64,000 nt of DNA, taken from Mactromeris polynyma. Lineage: Eukaryota > Mollusca > Bivalvia > Venerida > Mactridae. Below are positions 24,721 through 37,310 of the stretch, one piece after another; position 1 is the stretch's first letter; each line of letters starts with the position of its first letter. The stretch spans positions 33,732,619-33,796,618 of the forward strand of contig JASFXZ010000001.1 in the NCBI GenBank assembly GCA_032209605.1, in the 5' to 3' direction. The notes below the pieces were generated by a model. It was not told where the DNA came from. It made no database searches and saw nothing but the letters and a program-made list of their open reading frames with translations. Both the position numbers and the translations under genes were made by a program.

Positions 24721-24908
24721 CAGTGGAACCTCCCCAAACCGGACACTCTAAAAACCGGAATACTCCCGACACCTGACATTTTTTGCGGTCCCTAATTTTC
24801 TTCTTCTATTTTTATTGTATAAAAACACTCTGAAAACCGGAACCTCTGAACTCCGGAAACCGGACGAAAATTCAACTTAATTTGGTTCGATTTCTATATA
24901 ATTTCACC
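24721..24908. mobile_element. Truncated pogo/Tigger-like element end (unit A)
   Basis: Directly after a TA dinucleotide comes CAGTGGAACCTCCCCAAACC, the style of TIR found on pogo/Tigger-type Tc1-mariner elements, followed by AAACCGGA repeats. No opposite TIR is seen. The sequence breaks off at about 24908, exactly where unit A and unit B stop matching; the unit B copy (from 51916) continues further. Confidence 0.5.
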
Positions 24909-25421
24909 TCAATAAACAACGGAAGAACAATAGTAAACTTAATTTCTTTGTTCCACTTTTCTGAAATAATTAATCCTCTTGGACCCTGAGAGGACATTTA
25001 CGACCGAACAACAACAACAACCCTAAAATTGAAAGTCACGAATCAGTAATATATGGTATGGTCTCTTTAATAAAACCGAGTTATAAGAGACCTTCATAAT
25101 TGTGCTCCTTTTATAAATTTAATATTTACAATATGATATGCAAAATACATGTCATGTTTAAGGTGTATCTGACTCAATTTTACGCAAAAATGTTTAAATA
25201 AGCGTCATACAATGCTATTGCTACAATGGCTAAAACATCTTTAATTCATAATTTTAGGCTCATTTCATACACGGGGGTTTTGCAGTGCGATATGCATTCT
25301 TCTATCGATATGACTTGGAATCTGCAATAAAATCACGAAAAGTTATAATTATACGGTCAGTTTCTGCATTCTTTAAAGGTAAAAACTAATAAAAGCTCTT
25401 ATTTATTGTGTGTCCACTCTG

Positions 25422-26823
25422 TGCCTGGTCCGTTTGGTATATATTTTGTGTCCTCTCAGTGTGTGACCCCCCCCCCCCCCCCCTGGTCCGTTTGGTATTG
25501 TTTTTCTGTCTCCTATCGTGTCCTCTCTGGCCCGTTTGGTATTGTTTTTCTGTCCTCCCCTATCGTATCCTCTCTGGTCCGTTTGGTATTGTTTTTCTGT
25601 CCTCTCAGGACGTGCCCCACCAGGTCCTTTTGGTATTGTTTTTCTGTCCTCTCAGGGCGTGCCCCACCAGGTCCGTTTGGTATTGTTTTTCTGTCCTCTC
25701 AGGGCGTGCCCCATCAGGTCCGTTTGGTATTGTTTTTCTGTCCTCTCCTATCGTGTCCTCTCTGGTCCGTTTGATATTGTTTTTCTGTCCTCTCAGGGCG
25801 TGCCCCACCAGGTCCGTTTGGTATTGTTTTTCTGTCCTCTCAGGGCGTGCCCCACCAGGTCCGTTTGGTATTGTTTTTCTGTCCTCTCCTATCGTGTCCT
25901 CTCTGGTCCGTTTGATATTGTTTTTCTGTCCTCTCAGGGCGTGCCCCACCAGGTCCGTTTGGTATTGTTTTTCTGTCCTCTCAGGGCGTGCCCCACCAGG
26001 TCCGTTTGGTATTGTTTTTCTGTCCTCTCCTATCGTGTCCTCTCTGGTCCGCTTGTTATTGTTTTTCTGTCCTCTCAGGGCGTGCCCCACCTGGTCCGTT
26101 TGTTATTGTTTTTCTGTCCTCTCAGAGCGTGTCCCACCAGGTCCGTTTGGTATTGTTTTTCTGTCCTCTCAGAGCGTGTCCCACCAGGTCCGTTTGGTAT
26201 TGTTTTTCTGTCCTATCAGGGCGTGTCCCGCCTGGTCCGTTTGTTATTGTTTTTCTGTCCTTTCAGGGCGTGTCCCATCTGGTCCGTTTGGTATTGTTTT
26301 TTCTGTCATCTCAGGGCGTTTCCCACCTGGTCCGTTTAGTATTGTTTTTCTGTCCTCTCAGAGCGTGTCCCATCTGGTCCGTTTGGTATTGTTTTTCTGT
26401 CCTCTCAGAGCGTGTCCCATCTGGTCCGTTTGGTATTGTTTTTCTGTCCTCTCAGAGCGTGTCCCATCTGGTCCGTTTAGTGTTGTTTTTTCTGTCCACT
26501 CAGAGCGTGTCCCATCTGGTCCGTTTGGTATTGTTTTTCTGTCCTCTCAGAGCGTGTCCCATCTGGTCCGTTTGGCATTGTTTTTTCTGTCCACTCAGAG
26601 CGTGTCCCATCTGGTCCGTTTGGTATTGTTTTTCTGTTCACTCAGAGAGTGTCCCATCTGGTCCGTTTGGTATTGTTTTTTCTGTCCACTCAGAGTGTGT
26701 CCCATCTGGTCCGTTTTGTATTGTTTTTTCTGTCCACCCAGAGCGTGTCCCATCTGGTCCGTTTGGTATTGTTTTTTCTGTCCTCTCAGGGCGTGCCCCA
26801 CCAGGTCCGTTTGGTATTGTTTG
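25422..26823. repeat. 47-bp minisatellite, about 30 copies
   Basis: The unit is about 47 bp (GGTCCGTTTGGTATTGTTTT then TCTGTCCTCTCAGGGCGTGC and CCCACCA). Sub-variants alternate in blocks, including a TATCGTGTCC form early and a CATCTGGTCC form late. No stop codon occurs in any + frame of the unit, and 47 is not a multiple of 3, so long open frames (up to 489 codons) cycle through all three frames. They are artefacts of composition. A run of about 18 C sits at 25468-25485. Confidence 0.92.
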
Positions 26824-27699
26824 CGATCTTTACTTAGGTGTGTCTCCGCCTTTTCGTTTGTTTACATCATTCTATGACGTACTGTGTTTTGCATGTGGCA
26901 TCTTTGCCGATTTTTTCACTTCCGTTGATTTTTACATAAGAGTACATTAGTTAGAGAAACAAATTCGCGGCTTCCTAATTGGCACCCATTCAAGCTCCCT
27001 TCAAGCTCCCTTCAAGCTCACTAAAACGTCGGTTTGCTTAGTGTGGAGTTAATTTAACCATTGCCAAGCGGATGTATGTTAATTTAAATTGATACTGTAG
27101 ACAGGAAGATGGTCATTGTAAATTGATGTTAAAAGTAATGTCACAATTGTAATTGTTTAAGACGTAACATTACAATAAGCATATATGAATAGAGCCATGT
27201 CTTAGTTTGAGTATTTAAACCGTGTGGGGTTCACAGATTAGAAACAAATAATCCTCATATCATTCTTACGAGGTTCTATCCCCATCGTTTATCAATAGTG
27301 TGTGTGATACCCTGGTCGCTTTAGAAATGCTATGATTGAAAGCCTGTGTCTAGCTTTTTTTCATTTAGTGACACAATTCGAGCTAGACAGCACAGTATGA
27401 AGTTAATGTAATGTTACCGTGAAACACTGGCAGAGACATAAAATAGCAAACACTGCAGTACACAGTCTATAGAAAGTTCCCAGTTCAAGCTAATTCTTTA
27501 AATACTCGGTTACACTTGTTTTCAAACCTGACCGCAGCTTCAAAATCCAAATCCAAAATGTAGTAGTAATCTGACGCTGAATAAATGATCATGTATGCCA
27601 CTAAAGTGTATCAAACACCGAATAGCATACCTAAACATTTCCTTAAATCAAAAGAATAGGAACAGTTTTATCATTTATCAATAAATTTGAATGACAATT

Positions 27700-28199
27700 C
27701 AAGGGCGGATTCAGGGGGGGGCGGAAGGGGCGTACGCCCCCCCTAAAATCGTCCGTGCATACGTAATTTTATTTTGTTCTGAATGAGAAAAGGACTAAAT
27801 GTGTATTTTTTTCGCTCGCTCCGCTCGCAATAATACTAGTACTTTTTCTTAGAAGGTAAGCAATTATCACGTTTCCGCTATTTTGTTTCAATTTCGTTGA
27901 TTGACACCATTCCGATATTTAACAAAGCATTGACCTAGCAGCCGACGCATCGGCAATGTCGAAGAGATTTAAACTCCAAACAGATGTTAGACGGTTTTTT
28001 TCGACAAGTGTGAAAGAAAAGAAAAGGTTTGTTTACACTGTTTTACTCTGCCTTGAAATATTATCTACACCCTTTATAAGTACATGTAATATGAGCGTTT
28101 ACCCTTTATATTATTCAAAATTTTCCGGGGGAGCATGCCCCCGGACCCCCCTAGACCACTTTACGCCCCCCCTAACCCAAAATCCTGGATCCGCGCCTG
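27700..28199 (+). mobile_element. Non-autonomous hAT-like element, 5-bp TSD, transposase 5' remnant
   Basis: The left end CAAGGGCGGATTCAGG and inverted right end CAGGCGCGGATCCAGG are TIRs. CAATT flanks both sides (27695-27699 and 28200-28204). C-rich and G-rich subterminal blocks (ACGCCCCCCCTA) mirror each other. Inside, ATG at 27956 opens MSKRFKLQTDVRRFFSTSVK, which resembles the start of hAT/ZMYM-type transposases, followed by AAAAG|GTTTGT that could be a splice donor. The rest of the transposase is gone, so this is an internal-deletion derivative of about 500 bp. Confidence 0.65.
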
Positions 28200-28204
28200 C
28201 AATT

Positions 28205-29794
28205 CACAACGGCTGACTATACTATTTATAACCGAACGAACCCTCGAGTCAAATTGTAGATGTGCAAAGATTGCAATAGAAATTTATCTTGACATGCTTG
28301 TATTGTTTTTTTGTGATTTTGTGTTGGAAGTTTGCTTCCTCTTCTGTAAATGATTGGTGTTAAGGAACAGGTAAAAATAAACAGAGAAATCAAGCAAATA
28401 AGTCAACAACACGATGACCCTGGTGGTCATCATATTGACATTGTAAAACTTAATTGGTCTGCGACTTGAGTCAATTATCTTGACTTGTCCTGTGATATTT
28501 TCCATCCATTTATTCCCACCTCCCCCTCCCTTCACCGTCCACTTTGATTCTCCTAGTTATTCCTTGTGCCTCAGTTCCTTAATATGTGTACCGTTTGACC
28601 TCCTTTAGTGCCTTATGTTTTGTGGATTGTTGTTTTTCCGGAGATCTGCGTGTGGAGGCACTGTCTTATGTATGTGGCTTTCCCTGTGGTTACGTATTCT
28701 CTCTCTTTTGACATTGTTAATGAACAATATTATACTCTGTTGTCAAAATGTAAATTTGATCATATTTCGGCCTTTGCTCGTATGAACCTTTGGACTGCTG
28801 TTACTGATATTGTGGCGTTTTCAACGTATGACCTTATTGGAAAATGGAATGCAAACATTAATATAAAACTTCGTCCTAAGGTCTATTATCAAATGCAGGA
28901 AAAAATATATGAGTTTAATGATCATCCTAATGGATTGTTTGGAGTGCAATACAAATATCCGAACAGAAATATCGTACCGCTGAACTTGAACCAAACAAAG
29001 CTACACATTCAACTGACGCATATAACGAGGCGTTTAATTAACTTACCATTTGTTTGATTTATTTGGTCTGGTTCCTGTTCAGGTTTTGATCCATGGTTTA
29101 CCTGCATAAAGGGTCCTAAAATAACATTCAAGGTGACATTGAATACATGAAGCGACTGTTCAATACTAAAATATTGTAACAGTGATAGCAAGAAATACAA
29201 TAATGATACACAGGCTTTGTGCATAAGAAACTTCCGATGCAAGTTGCTTAGAGAATAACATAATAAAATGAATATAAGAAATAAAGATATATAAAATTAT
29301 ATCAATTATTTAACATCGCATAAAATCAACCAATCTCATGTGGTACATAATTATTAAGTCATGCGGGTACCGGAGCTTACCAAGTGACACTGCTGAGTAA
29401 TATGTTAAATAGAAGCCACAATTCATTCTTGTATTTTTAAACATTGCCCCCGGCACCGAGAACACCAGACGGGAGGGGCAGATCCTTCACCTGAGTAACT
29501 GACATGTATTTGTTACGCTATGCCCATTTAACTGTTGTGCGATCAACATGGTACATGTCACCTACGAACATATTATGACGGCTTATTTTAGAAGGGTACT
29601 AGCATAAATAACTAGCTATAGATGCGATACATATATAGTATAAAGTTAGTAGGCTTTATGACATGATATACACATATTTATATCCTCCAAGTTATGTCAA
29701 TATTTGCTATGTCAATACGCTCGTAAATAAGCCGGTTATGGAGAAGATTTAATATCATCGACTTTTTATGACCAGAATATTGTAATCCATGCCT
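28205..29794. other. Intronic/intergenic DNA, nothing confirmed
   Basis: It holds one longer open frame (28608-29057; first ATG at 28668, 129 codons) with no recognised domain, signal or splice context. Otherwise it is AT-rich and unremarkable. Confidence 0.4.
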
Positions 29795-30210
29795 TTTTAT
29801 ACGCCCATTTGAAAAACGGGACGTATTATGGGAACACCCGCGGCGGGCGGCGGGCGGCGGGCAGCGGGCGACGGGCAGGCGGAAGCGCGGGCGGCGGTCA
29901 GGCGGGCGGCGTCCACATGGTTTCTGCTCTCTCAGTCAAATAGTTTTAACCCGATCTTTACCAACCTTGATGAAAATGTTTGTGGGCATAATATCTCGGC
30001 CAAGTTCGATAACCAGCCAAATCGCCCCAGGCACTTCGGAATTATGGCCCTTGAATTATCAAAAATTGGCCAAATTAGCTTTGTCCGCTCTCTAAGTCAA
30101 AGAGTTTTCATCCGATCTTTACCAAACTTTGTGAAAATGTTTCTTGGCATAAGATCTCGGCCAAGTTCGATAACCAGCCGCATCGCCTGAGGCACTTCGG
30201 AATAACCACT
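29795..30210. repeat. GC-rich dispersed repeat (GGGACGTATTATGGG type)
   Basis: It starts around CTTTTTATACGCCCATTTGA, then GGGACGTATTATGGGAACAC, a GGC/GGGC-rich block, and two degenerate copies of GTTTTAACCCGATCTTTACC ... ATCTCGGCCAAGTTCGATAA. I recall this as a very common dispersed repeat in bivalve genomes. The 120-codon open frame across it is a property of the repeat. Confidence 0.6.
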
Positions 30211-31665
30211 GGTGTGACTGTTATTTAAACGCATATACACAGAAATAGCAAGAGGGGAAATAAAGAGAGCTAGGTCACTATTAACTCAATGATATATTTT
30301 TTTGCAAAACATTTAACGATTATCTGAGAACTTAAAGCAGGATGACGGACACTCGCTAGTTGACCAGGTTGACATTAAAGCCAGACATTGTACTATTCTA
30401 ATAGCGTTATTAGTTCGTCATAAGTTTTTTAAGTAATAATATTGAACTGAACAATTGTATTAAGTGTAGATCAAAGGTTTATTTCGTATTCGTAAAATCT
30501 GCCATACTAATTAACTTACCGTATTGCAAGTTGACATTGGTTAATTTGTCTGACGCCCGTTCATTGGTTTATTTGTCTGACGCCCGTTCATTGGTTTATT
30601 TGTCTGACGCCCGTTCATTGGTTTATGTGTCTGACGCCTGTTTCGTAGACGTAAACCCGAGGTTAAAATGAGCGATGTGGTCGTCACATTTATTGTGTTG
30701 GAGTTCTCTTTATTTCTTTTCAGTTCATTTTACATATATTTCGGTACTGCTTCATATCGATAAAGTCGTCGTATGACCAAATGATTTAATGTCCATGATA
30801 AGCGCTTCATTTAGTCGAATAATTGTTATAAATACAATATATAAGAGCGTCAATAAGAATTGGCCATTGTACGGGATATTGTCTTGACTTCTGGGGTTTG
30901 AGTACAGGTTGCATTGTATATGATAAAACAGTCATTATGATTCGGTATTTAAGAAATTACAAGCGTTTCGGGTTTTTTATTATTTTATTTATCAAGTCGA
31001 ATGATCGTATGGTGATGATCTTAGTTTATCGTTTTCATATAGAGACAATCGGTGTGAAGTTATTAGTAGTTGCAGTGGTAGTATACTACTTTCAGCAGTA
31101 AGAACCAAGATAGTGTCCCTTGTGCCAACAATAGACATACAATCAATTGTTTGAATAAGTAAAATCACAAATGCAGAAAATTAAACAACAATCAAAGGCA
31201 ATGTAGAAGAAAGCAAACGGTCACATTCTTTGTATTCTAAATTACTCAAAATTTGGAGCAGGAAAATAAACAGAAAGCGCTTAATACCTTATTCTCATTG
31301 TTACACAAATTGCTGTTGATGCCTAGTATTACAATGTCAGCAGGGTGTTCAATGTATAGAAGTTATAGTACTACCAGTGCTGTAAGCAATGACAACAGTA
31401 ATACTGCTATTGTGTTACCTGCAATACTGCGAACTTGTAATTAATATTACTGAATAATTAGAGGTTATTATATACAGGGCTGCTGTGCCTTTCGGCGATG
31501 TATTTAGCTCAATGCTTTACATACTGGCTATTGGCATATCACGATGCTGAACTATGGTTTATTATTGCACGGCGTGTCAACGCCGTGCATATTGAGTTCT
31601 GTTAGCGTCGTTTTGCAATGGACTCGGTTAAGAACAAAATTTGGGGGAAAATCGAACAGACCCTA
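30211..31665. other. Intronic/intergenic DNA with a 27-bp minisatellite
   Basis: At about 30535-30640 a 27-bp unit (ATTGGTTTATTTGTCTGACG then CCCGTTC) repeats four times. No gene was recognised in the rest. Confidence 0.5.
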
Positions 31666-31900
31666 GGGTGGGACTAAAATCCGGGACTTTAAAAAAATCC
31701 GGGACTTTAAAAAAGTCCGGGACTTTGGTGGGAAAATCCGGGATCGATATTTTGGACTATATCGTATGTATCAACGGTCAATAACGGATAGAGGAACATT
31801 CGTTCACACCCTTCAGTTAACATATGTTCCACACGAACAATTTTTAAAAATCGATCCCGGAGAATCACGGATCCCGGATAACGGGTTTCAGTCCCACCCC
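31666..31900. mobile_element. 235-bp hAT-like MITE with 8-bp TSD
   Basis: Left GGGTGGGACTAAAATCCGGG pairs with the inverted right end GGGGTGGGACTGAAACCCG. Flanks AGACCCTA (31658-31665) and AGAGCCTA (31901-31908) are an 8-bp target duplication with one mismatch. The internal motif CCGGGACTTTAAAAAA repeats three times. There is no coding capacity. Confidence 0.65.
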
Positions 31901-31910
31901 AGAGCCTATT

Positions 31911-32009
31911 GTGCGCCTGCGCAGACCGGCGGGAATATATGTCGGGAAGCGAACGATTGTACGTTGTAACGTCATTATTGATTTTGTATGCTACAAAAGC
32001 TAAATTAAG
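31911..32009 (+). promoter_or_regulatory. Possible NRF-1-like promoter and first exon
   Basis: GTGCGCCTGCGCAG at 31911-31924 is close to the NRF-1 consensus found in TATA-less animal promoters. ATG at 31939 opens 23 codons to AAG|GTATGTG, a good splice donor at 32010. It lies 1.8 kb upstream of the probable terminal exon at 33798 on the same strand. The link between them is inference; no intermediate exon is secure. Confidence 0.3.
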
Positions 32010-33797
32010 GTATGTGATTTTGTTGTATATTATGATTGATGTCATTAACTAATATTTTCAACTGTATAATTATTGAATTTTATCGTTTCAACATTGTGGT
32101 TGACCCATCGCGTGGTTGACCTACATTTTATTTGTTATTGTTATGATGCAGCCAGCATTCGTCTCTGTGCTCTGTTTAATATTTTGCAGTATTTTCCCTC
32201 ATTCATAAGTCATGTATCGTTCAAACATGCGTGATAATTAACATGTAAACGTTTAAACTCGCAGGTTGTATTAAATACACTGATCACATGTTCTAACCTT
32301 ACAGCGATTTTCCGAAAATGTACTTTCAGTTTCAACTTTCAATTTCATTATTACATGCAGACTGAATGTGTCTAAGTACATAAGCGTCGACTCGATTTAG
32401 CATATTCCTGTATGACCTCCAATACTTGGAAATGACCCTGGCCTCGGATATGAAATTGCAATGACTTTCAATTTTAAAAGTCCACGGAAAACACTGCCAA
32501 TGATAGATGGAGAATCTCAATTAAGATAATTGTCTGATGACATCTTCAAATTGATGTCTTCAGATACACGATCAGCAAATGAATGGCTGTTCTAAAACAT
32601 TATTTGAGATGAAAGGCAAAATGCATTATTATCCATTGGAAAGTCTAATGCAGTATTTTATTGATTTACCTTTTATTGCAGGAAGTTCCGAAGAAGCTAC
32701 ATGTGAGGTACTGAGAATGTCAAAATAAAGAACATATATTTTGAAGATGCAAATGTTAGGTGGCCTTATGGTGCAAATGTGTGAATGAAACCTTTCAACC
32801 TGGAGACTTGTCAAAACAGACAGTGTTACAAATACCTACAGAAATGAAGTTTCCCTTTCAACAACATCCCAGACCTTAGTCACGATATGTCACATGGTTC
32901 TCCTACTGTATAATAAACTCACTTTAAACAGATAAAAAATAGTGACTTTGAAAGCCTTGGAAAACTCGCGTTGAAGTGCGTGTAACATTTCCTTGTATAT
33001 AAGTTCATAATTTGAAGTTTAATACTTAAATGTTCATGGAAAAAGTTAATTTGAAAGACATGTTGAATGAATAAAATAGCAGTACAAATGCTGTTTTGGT
33101 CCTTGAATTTTGTGAAAATACCCTTTGAAGAGTCCTTGAATTTTTTTTGGGAAGGGTGGGAAATCTGATTTGTGTTGTGTCTTGAACAACAGACAAATTG
33201 TGAGGTTAATTATTGCAATTATAGGAAATGATACATTGATATTCTGCTATACAAATTTAAATAGCAAGTTCAAATTATTGCAATCCTGTCGCCTGTTACC
33301 TTAAGCTAAAATAAGATATTGCAAAACAATTCTGAATGTACTTTAGTACAGTAGTTATATCATCAAAAAGGCATAAAGTTTTTTTTGTCCATTCAGATAG
33401 TTTTAGTTTAATAATTTTAGCAGCTGTCAACTGATACTTTTGAAATATATTGTTATTGGCTAATGCTTTTTAATACCATTAAATTTTACATGGAGACATT
33501 AATATGTCATGGTTATAATAAACATGTAACTAAATCCATTGTTAAAGCAGAAAAGTAAAGAAATACACAATTAAAGAACAACAAACCGTCAAAGAGTATA
33601 TGCAGCAGCAAGATCAAAGTAATACATTTTTTTTATCATAAACACGATTGGGTCACTTATCCTCACACTCCATCAAAAAGAGCTTTAACACTAGGTGAAA
33701 GGTTCAACACCTAAATATAGCAAAAATTGTTCAGATATTTCTTAAATATGTTTCATTAATACCCTTACAATATACCTATACTATTGTATTTTAACAG

Positions 33798-33953
33798 AAA
33801 ACAGAATTTCCAGTAGAAGACGTAATTGATGAGGTGGATAGTGTTTGTCAGGAAGAAGATGAGTTCTCCTTCTTAACAATAGATGACAAAGTAGTTGTGG
33901 TACCTGTAGGAATGGGGAAGCAGATGTTCCCAGATATGCAAGATGAACATTAG
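33798..33953 (+). CDS. Probable terminal exon of an unidentified gene
   Basis: After TTTTAACAG an open stretch of 51 codons runs to TAG at 33951. An alternative acceptor, ACAG ending at 33804, would start it 7 nt later in the phase left by a possible preceding exon at about 33551-33620. The peptide is acidic and protein-like: VEDVIDEVDSVCQEEDEF, then FLTIDDKVVVVPVGMGKQMF, ending DMQDEH. It has no internal ATG start, so it must be spliced to upstream coding sequence. I do not recognise the family. It lies inside intron 1 of methyltransferase-like copy A on the same strand, in the segment absent from unit B, so it is either a nested gene or the 3' end of a gene brought in with that segment. Confidence 0.45.
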   Translation, partial: KTEFPVEDVIDEVDSVCQEEDEFSFLTIDDKVVVVPVGMGKQMFPDMQDEH

Positions 33954-36246
33954 AGCTTCATATTGTTGCCTTGTGTAAACCTTACATAAGTGTCACTTGC
34001 ACTTACAAGGACAGTGATCCCTTATCTATTCGGAACAACTGACAATGCAATCAAAGTTATGCGAAAAACTAGATACTTCCATTTCTGATATCATTCGGTA
34101 TTTATTCATATCCCGGTATTGAAGGTGCTAATTTTTTTTAATTTGAAGACATGATTCCCTGTGGCATATTCAAAGTACACACCAATTTTGATAAAAAGCA
34201 TGAAAAATTATGCAATTGCTTACAAGTATAATTTCTTTTGGAATATTTTTGTTGCCAAAATTGAAAACCTGTTGCCAAATTATTGTCTTTTTCACATTTG
34301 ATGTTATTGGCGAATGACAGAGGGAACCCTAGAAACAAAAAATGTGGATTTTATTCTTGATTTACGACTGTTTCAGAGAGAGAAAAAAAAATCCCCTCAA
34401 CAACCTCTAACACACCACTTTATTATTTTCTTCATTGGTGGCTTTTAAAAATTGAAATTTACCATTAGCAGTAACTTTATTTCTGTAGGTAATGGGGTTA
34501 ATATATTGCATCCTGTGGAGTGCAGTATTTTCTGGCCCTTTATTCTTAAATGTATAAAATCAGCTTGTTAGTGCAATGAAATTTACTTCAGGGACAATAT
34601 TTATAATATTTGTGCATACGCCTTGGCATGTAACCAGGAAAGTACTGGGTAGATTCCAGGAAAGTACTGGTTAGATGCCAGGAAAATGGTAACTGTACGA
34701 TGGGTCTCATTGGCACTATGCAGTGACCGTATTTGGCTTCAAAAATTGTCTGTTTGACCTATACTTCTCTACTGGCATCAAAAAAGTATATTTATGGTGT
34801 GCGGCAGACATACCGGGTCGACCAAATTACCATAATGTGCATTATAAAATGTGCGCGGCGACGGGCGACCTCATAAACACAGTAATACTATACATACATA
34901 CCTTTTTACTGTATGGCAAAAGTTAAGTATGTCAAAAAACCACATGTAGAAAAACCCAGTCAGCACTCAAAAGTTTTAAAAAAACCAAGCCCTCCCTTAT
35001 TTTGATTTAATTTTTGCTTGGGCCTCTTATTTGAATATATTGTACTGTGTTTTGATAGTTGACTTTGCTTGTCTTTGATACTTGTAACAGTTCTTACATT
35101 AATGTGCTTTTGCAATATTCATGTCTTGCTTCAGTCTTCAGGTGTTTTATTGCTGTTTGTTTCACTTTGATATTTTTTAATTATTTAACTCATTCGAGAT
35201 TTGTTCATTTTCCTCAAATATTGTGTCACACAGCCCCACTCAGCCCCACTCGAATTCCAAAATAGCCACTTGGGCTTCTGATTGCCAGACATTTTTTCTA
35301 AAAAAATCTATTTACCCTTTGGCTGATTTGCTATGAACATGGCACATGATTGTACTGTACCAAAATTACATCCAACATCTGATTCGCTGACATATTTTGG
35401 ATATTATATCTAAAGCTGCTAGAGCAGTTTAAACCAAACCGGGTAAAAATGTTCCTTGAATAGCCCTATGCTGTGTCTGCAGTCTACTTTCAACTTTTGA
35501 TACAACTGGTCTAACATACTTTTTGTTACTGACTAAGCTCAAAGTAGTTTCCTTTAAAACAAAGCTTGGATGATTTGACCTGGATTCATGTATAAACTAT
35601 ATAAAAGATGATGTTTTTGCAATTAAGCTGCATATGAAGTAAACAGTTTAGTACTAATATTTAACTACAATGTATAATTATATAAACTTTGTTATTGCTT
35701 GTACATATGTGTTCATCATCTTGTATTTATTATGTCTCCACATGTTGTATGTTTGTCTGTCCAGTCTGCCTTGTTCTCCCTTTATCTCCAAAATCCAGTG
35801 ATAGATTTTCATCAACTTGCTGGGAAGTATCAGTATGAAGTCTAGTAGTTCATATTGTAATTTGGGGTCATAATGTTAAAAGTCAAGGTCACAGGTGTCT
35901 GAAACTTGAAAACCTTGTCTGCTGTTCATCTCTAAAAAAACCTGTTACATTTTCATCAAAGTTGTGCTTTGAAAATTAATTGGAAAATACCCCACTGCAA
36001 CAAGATAACTCATAACCTATGGCAAGCTAGTGTTATCATAACTTTATGCCTTGCCATACTGATTTTTACTCTAATTTAGCGAGGATAGAATTTAATATGT
36101 CATTTCATAATTAAATATTCACAAACGTTACATATTCTTTTTTCAATAATTTTTTATTCTTTTTCACATTTATGTTTTTGTTTTATTCCATATTCCATGC
36201 AAACCTTCTTACCTAGTTACACAAACTTTGATATTATAAAACTGTT
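33954..36246. other. Likely 3' UTR, then intergenic DNA
   Basis: No further coding sequence was recognised. At about 35735-35960 there is a dispersed-repeat-like stretch (GTTTGTCTGTCCAGTCTGCC ... AAGTCAAGGTCACAGGTGTC) of the sort widespread in bivalves. Confidence 0.4.
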
Positions 36247-36248
36247 TA

Positions 36249-36437
36249 CAGTCAAACCTGTCTGTAAAGACCACCCATGGGAACAGCAAAATGTGGTCTT
36301 TGTTTACAGGTGGTCTCTATTAACATATTAAATATCATTTAAAATGGTCTGATGGGAGATAAAATTGATGGTCTTTGCAGACAGGTTTTGCACTAGTGGT
36401 CTTTGTTCGCAGGTGGTCTTTAACACAGGTTTGACTA
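36249..36437. mobile_element. pogo/mariner-like MITE, TA target
   Basis: The left TIR CAGTCAAACCTGTCTGTAAA and inverted right TAGTCAAACCTGTGTTAAA match, with TA on both sides (36247-36248 and 36438-36439). GTGGTCTTTG-type internal repeats mirror around the centre. There is no transposase. Confidence 0.7.
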
Positions 36438-36526
36438 TAGTTACAAAACAGAAACTTATATGCAACGAGTTGCCAGCTTGGCTACATAGACAAGTGGTAC
36501 TGTCCCACACCCCATTTGTTTGCTTT

Positions 36527-37310
36527 GATTGTATTGAGTAATCGTTTTTGCTTTTTGGTCATTATTGCATTATTTCTTTCTACTGTTAATATGTATGTGA
36601 TATATGTAAATACGTTTATATTTCTCTTTGCTATGTTCTTTTTGTTTACTTCTCTAGTCATTCATATACTAAGTCTGCTAAATCCGTCTGTGTACACCTC
36701 CTATCACTTTTGTAGATTCAGGTATCATTTACAGTTTTCATTTACATATACAATTTCACCATTATCCAGTCCTCCACAAAGTTTATACTCATTATACATT
36801 CACACTGCTTGATAACTTATCCAGTGTGTGATTCTAGCATGCAGTTGTTACATACTGAAGTGATATCATATTTTGACAAGGTGCTATATCATTTAGTGAT
36901 TAATGTTTTTGTATTGAGTTATTGTGTTGCATTTTGGTCACTTTTGCATTATTTCTTTCCACTGTAAATATGTTTGAGATATAAGTAAATACGGTTTTAT
37001 TTCTCTTAGCTATGTTCTTTGCCTTATTATAATAGTCATTCATATACTACGGCCTGCTTTCACTTCCTACCACTTGTTCATTCAGGTAGCATTTTATAGT
37101 TCTCTCATGTGTCACTTTTTAGCTATCATTTACATTAAATTACACTATTTTTCTAACTTTCAAAATGTCTAAACTCATTTTACATTCACACATTGCTTGA
37201 TTAATTCAGTGTGTGATGCTGGATGTCTGTTTGTCCACTGACATGTTGTTAATTAAACTGTAGTGCTCTCACATTTTGACATGATATGCAATATCATTTA
37301 GTGATTATTG
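36527..37310. repeat. Diverged ~380-bp tandem duplication
   Basis: 36527-36907 and 36908-37310 share in order: TTGTATTGAGT, TTGCATTATTTCTTTC, ACTGT-AATATG, ATTTCTCTT-GCTATGTTCTTT, AGTCATTCATATACTA, ACATTCACAC-TGCTTGAT and ATATCATTTAGTGATTA. Divergence is appreciable, so the duplication is old. Confidence 0.6.

Noticed and set aside
25408..26877. 489-codon open frame and overlapping 273- and 320-codon frames
   Set aside because: They arise from a stop-free 47-bp repeat read in rotating frames; all three + frames are open with the same peptide, which real coding sequence would not show.
28608..29057. 149-codon open frame
   Set aside because: No recognised domain, no splice context and no ATG at the frame start. 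It could be a real exon, but nothing supports it beyond length.
29828..30190. 120-codon frame starting MGTPAAGGGRRAAG
   Set aside because: Lies within a GC-rich dispersed repeat; the frame is a property of the repeat.
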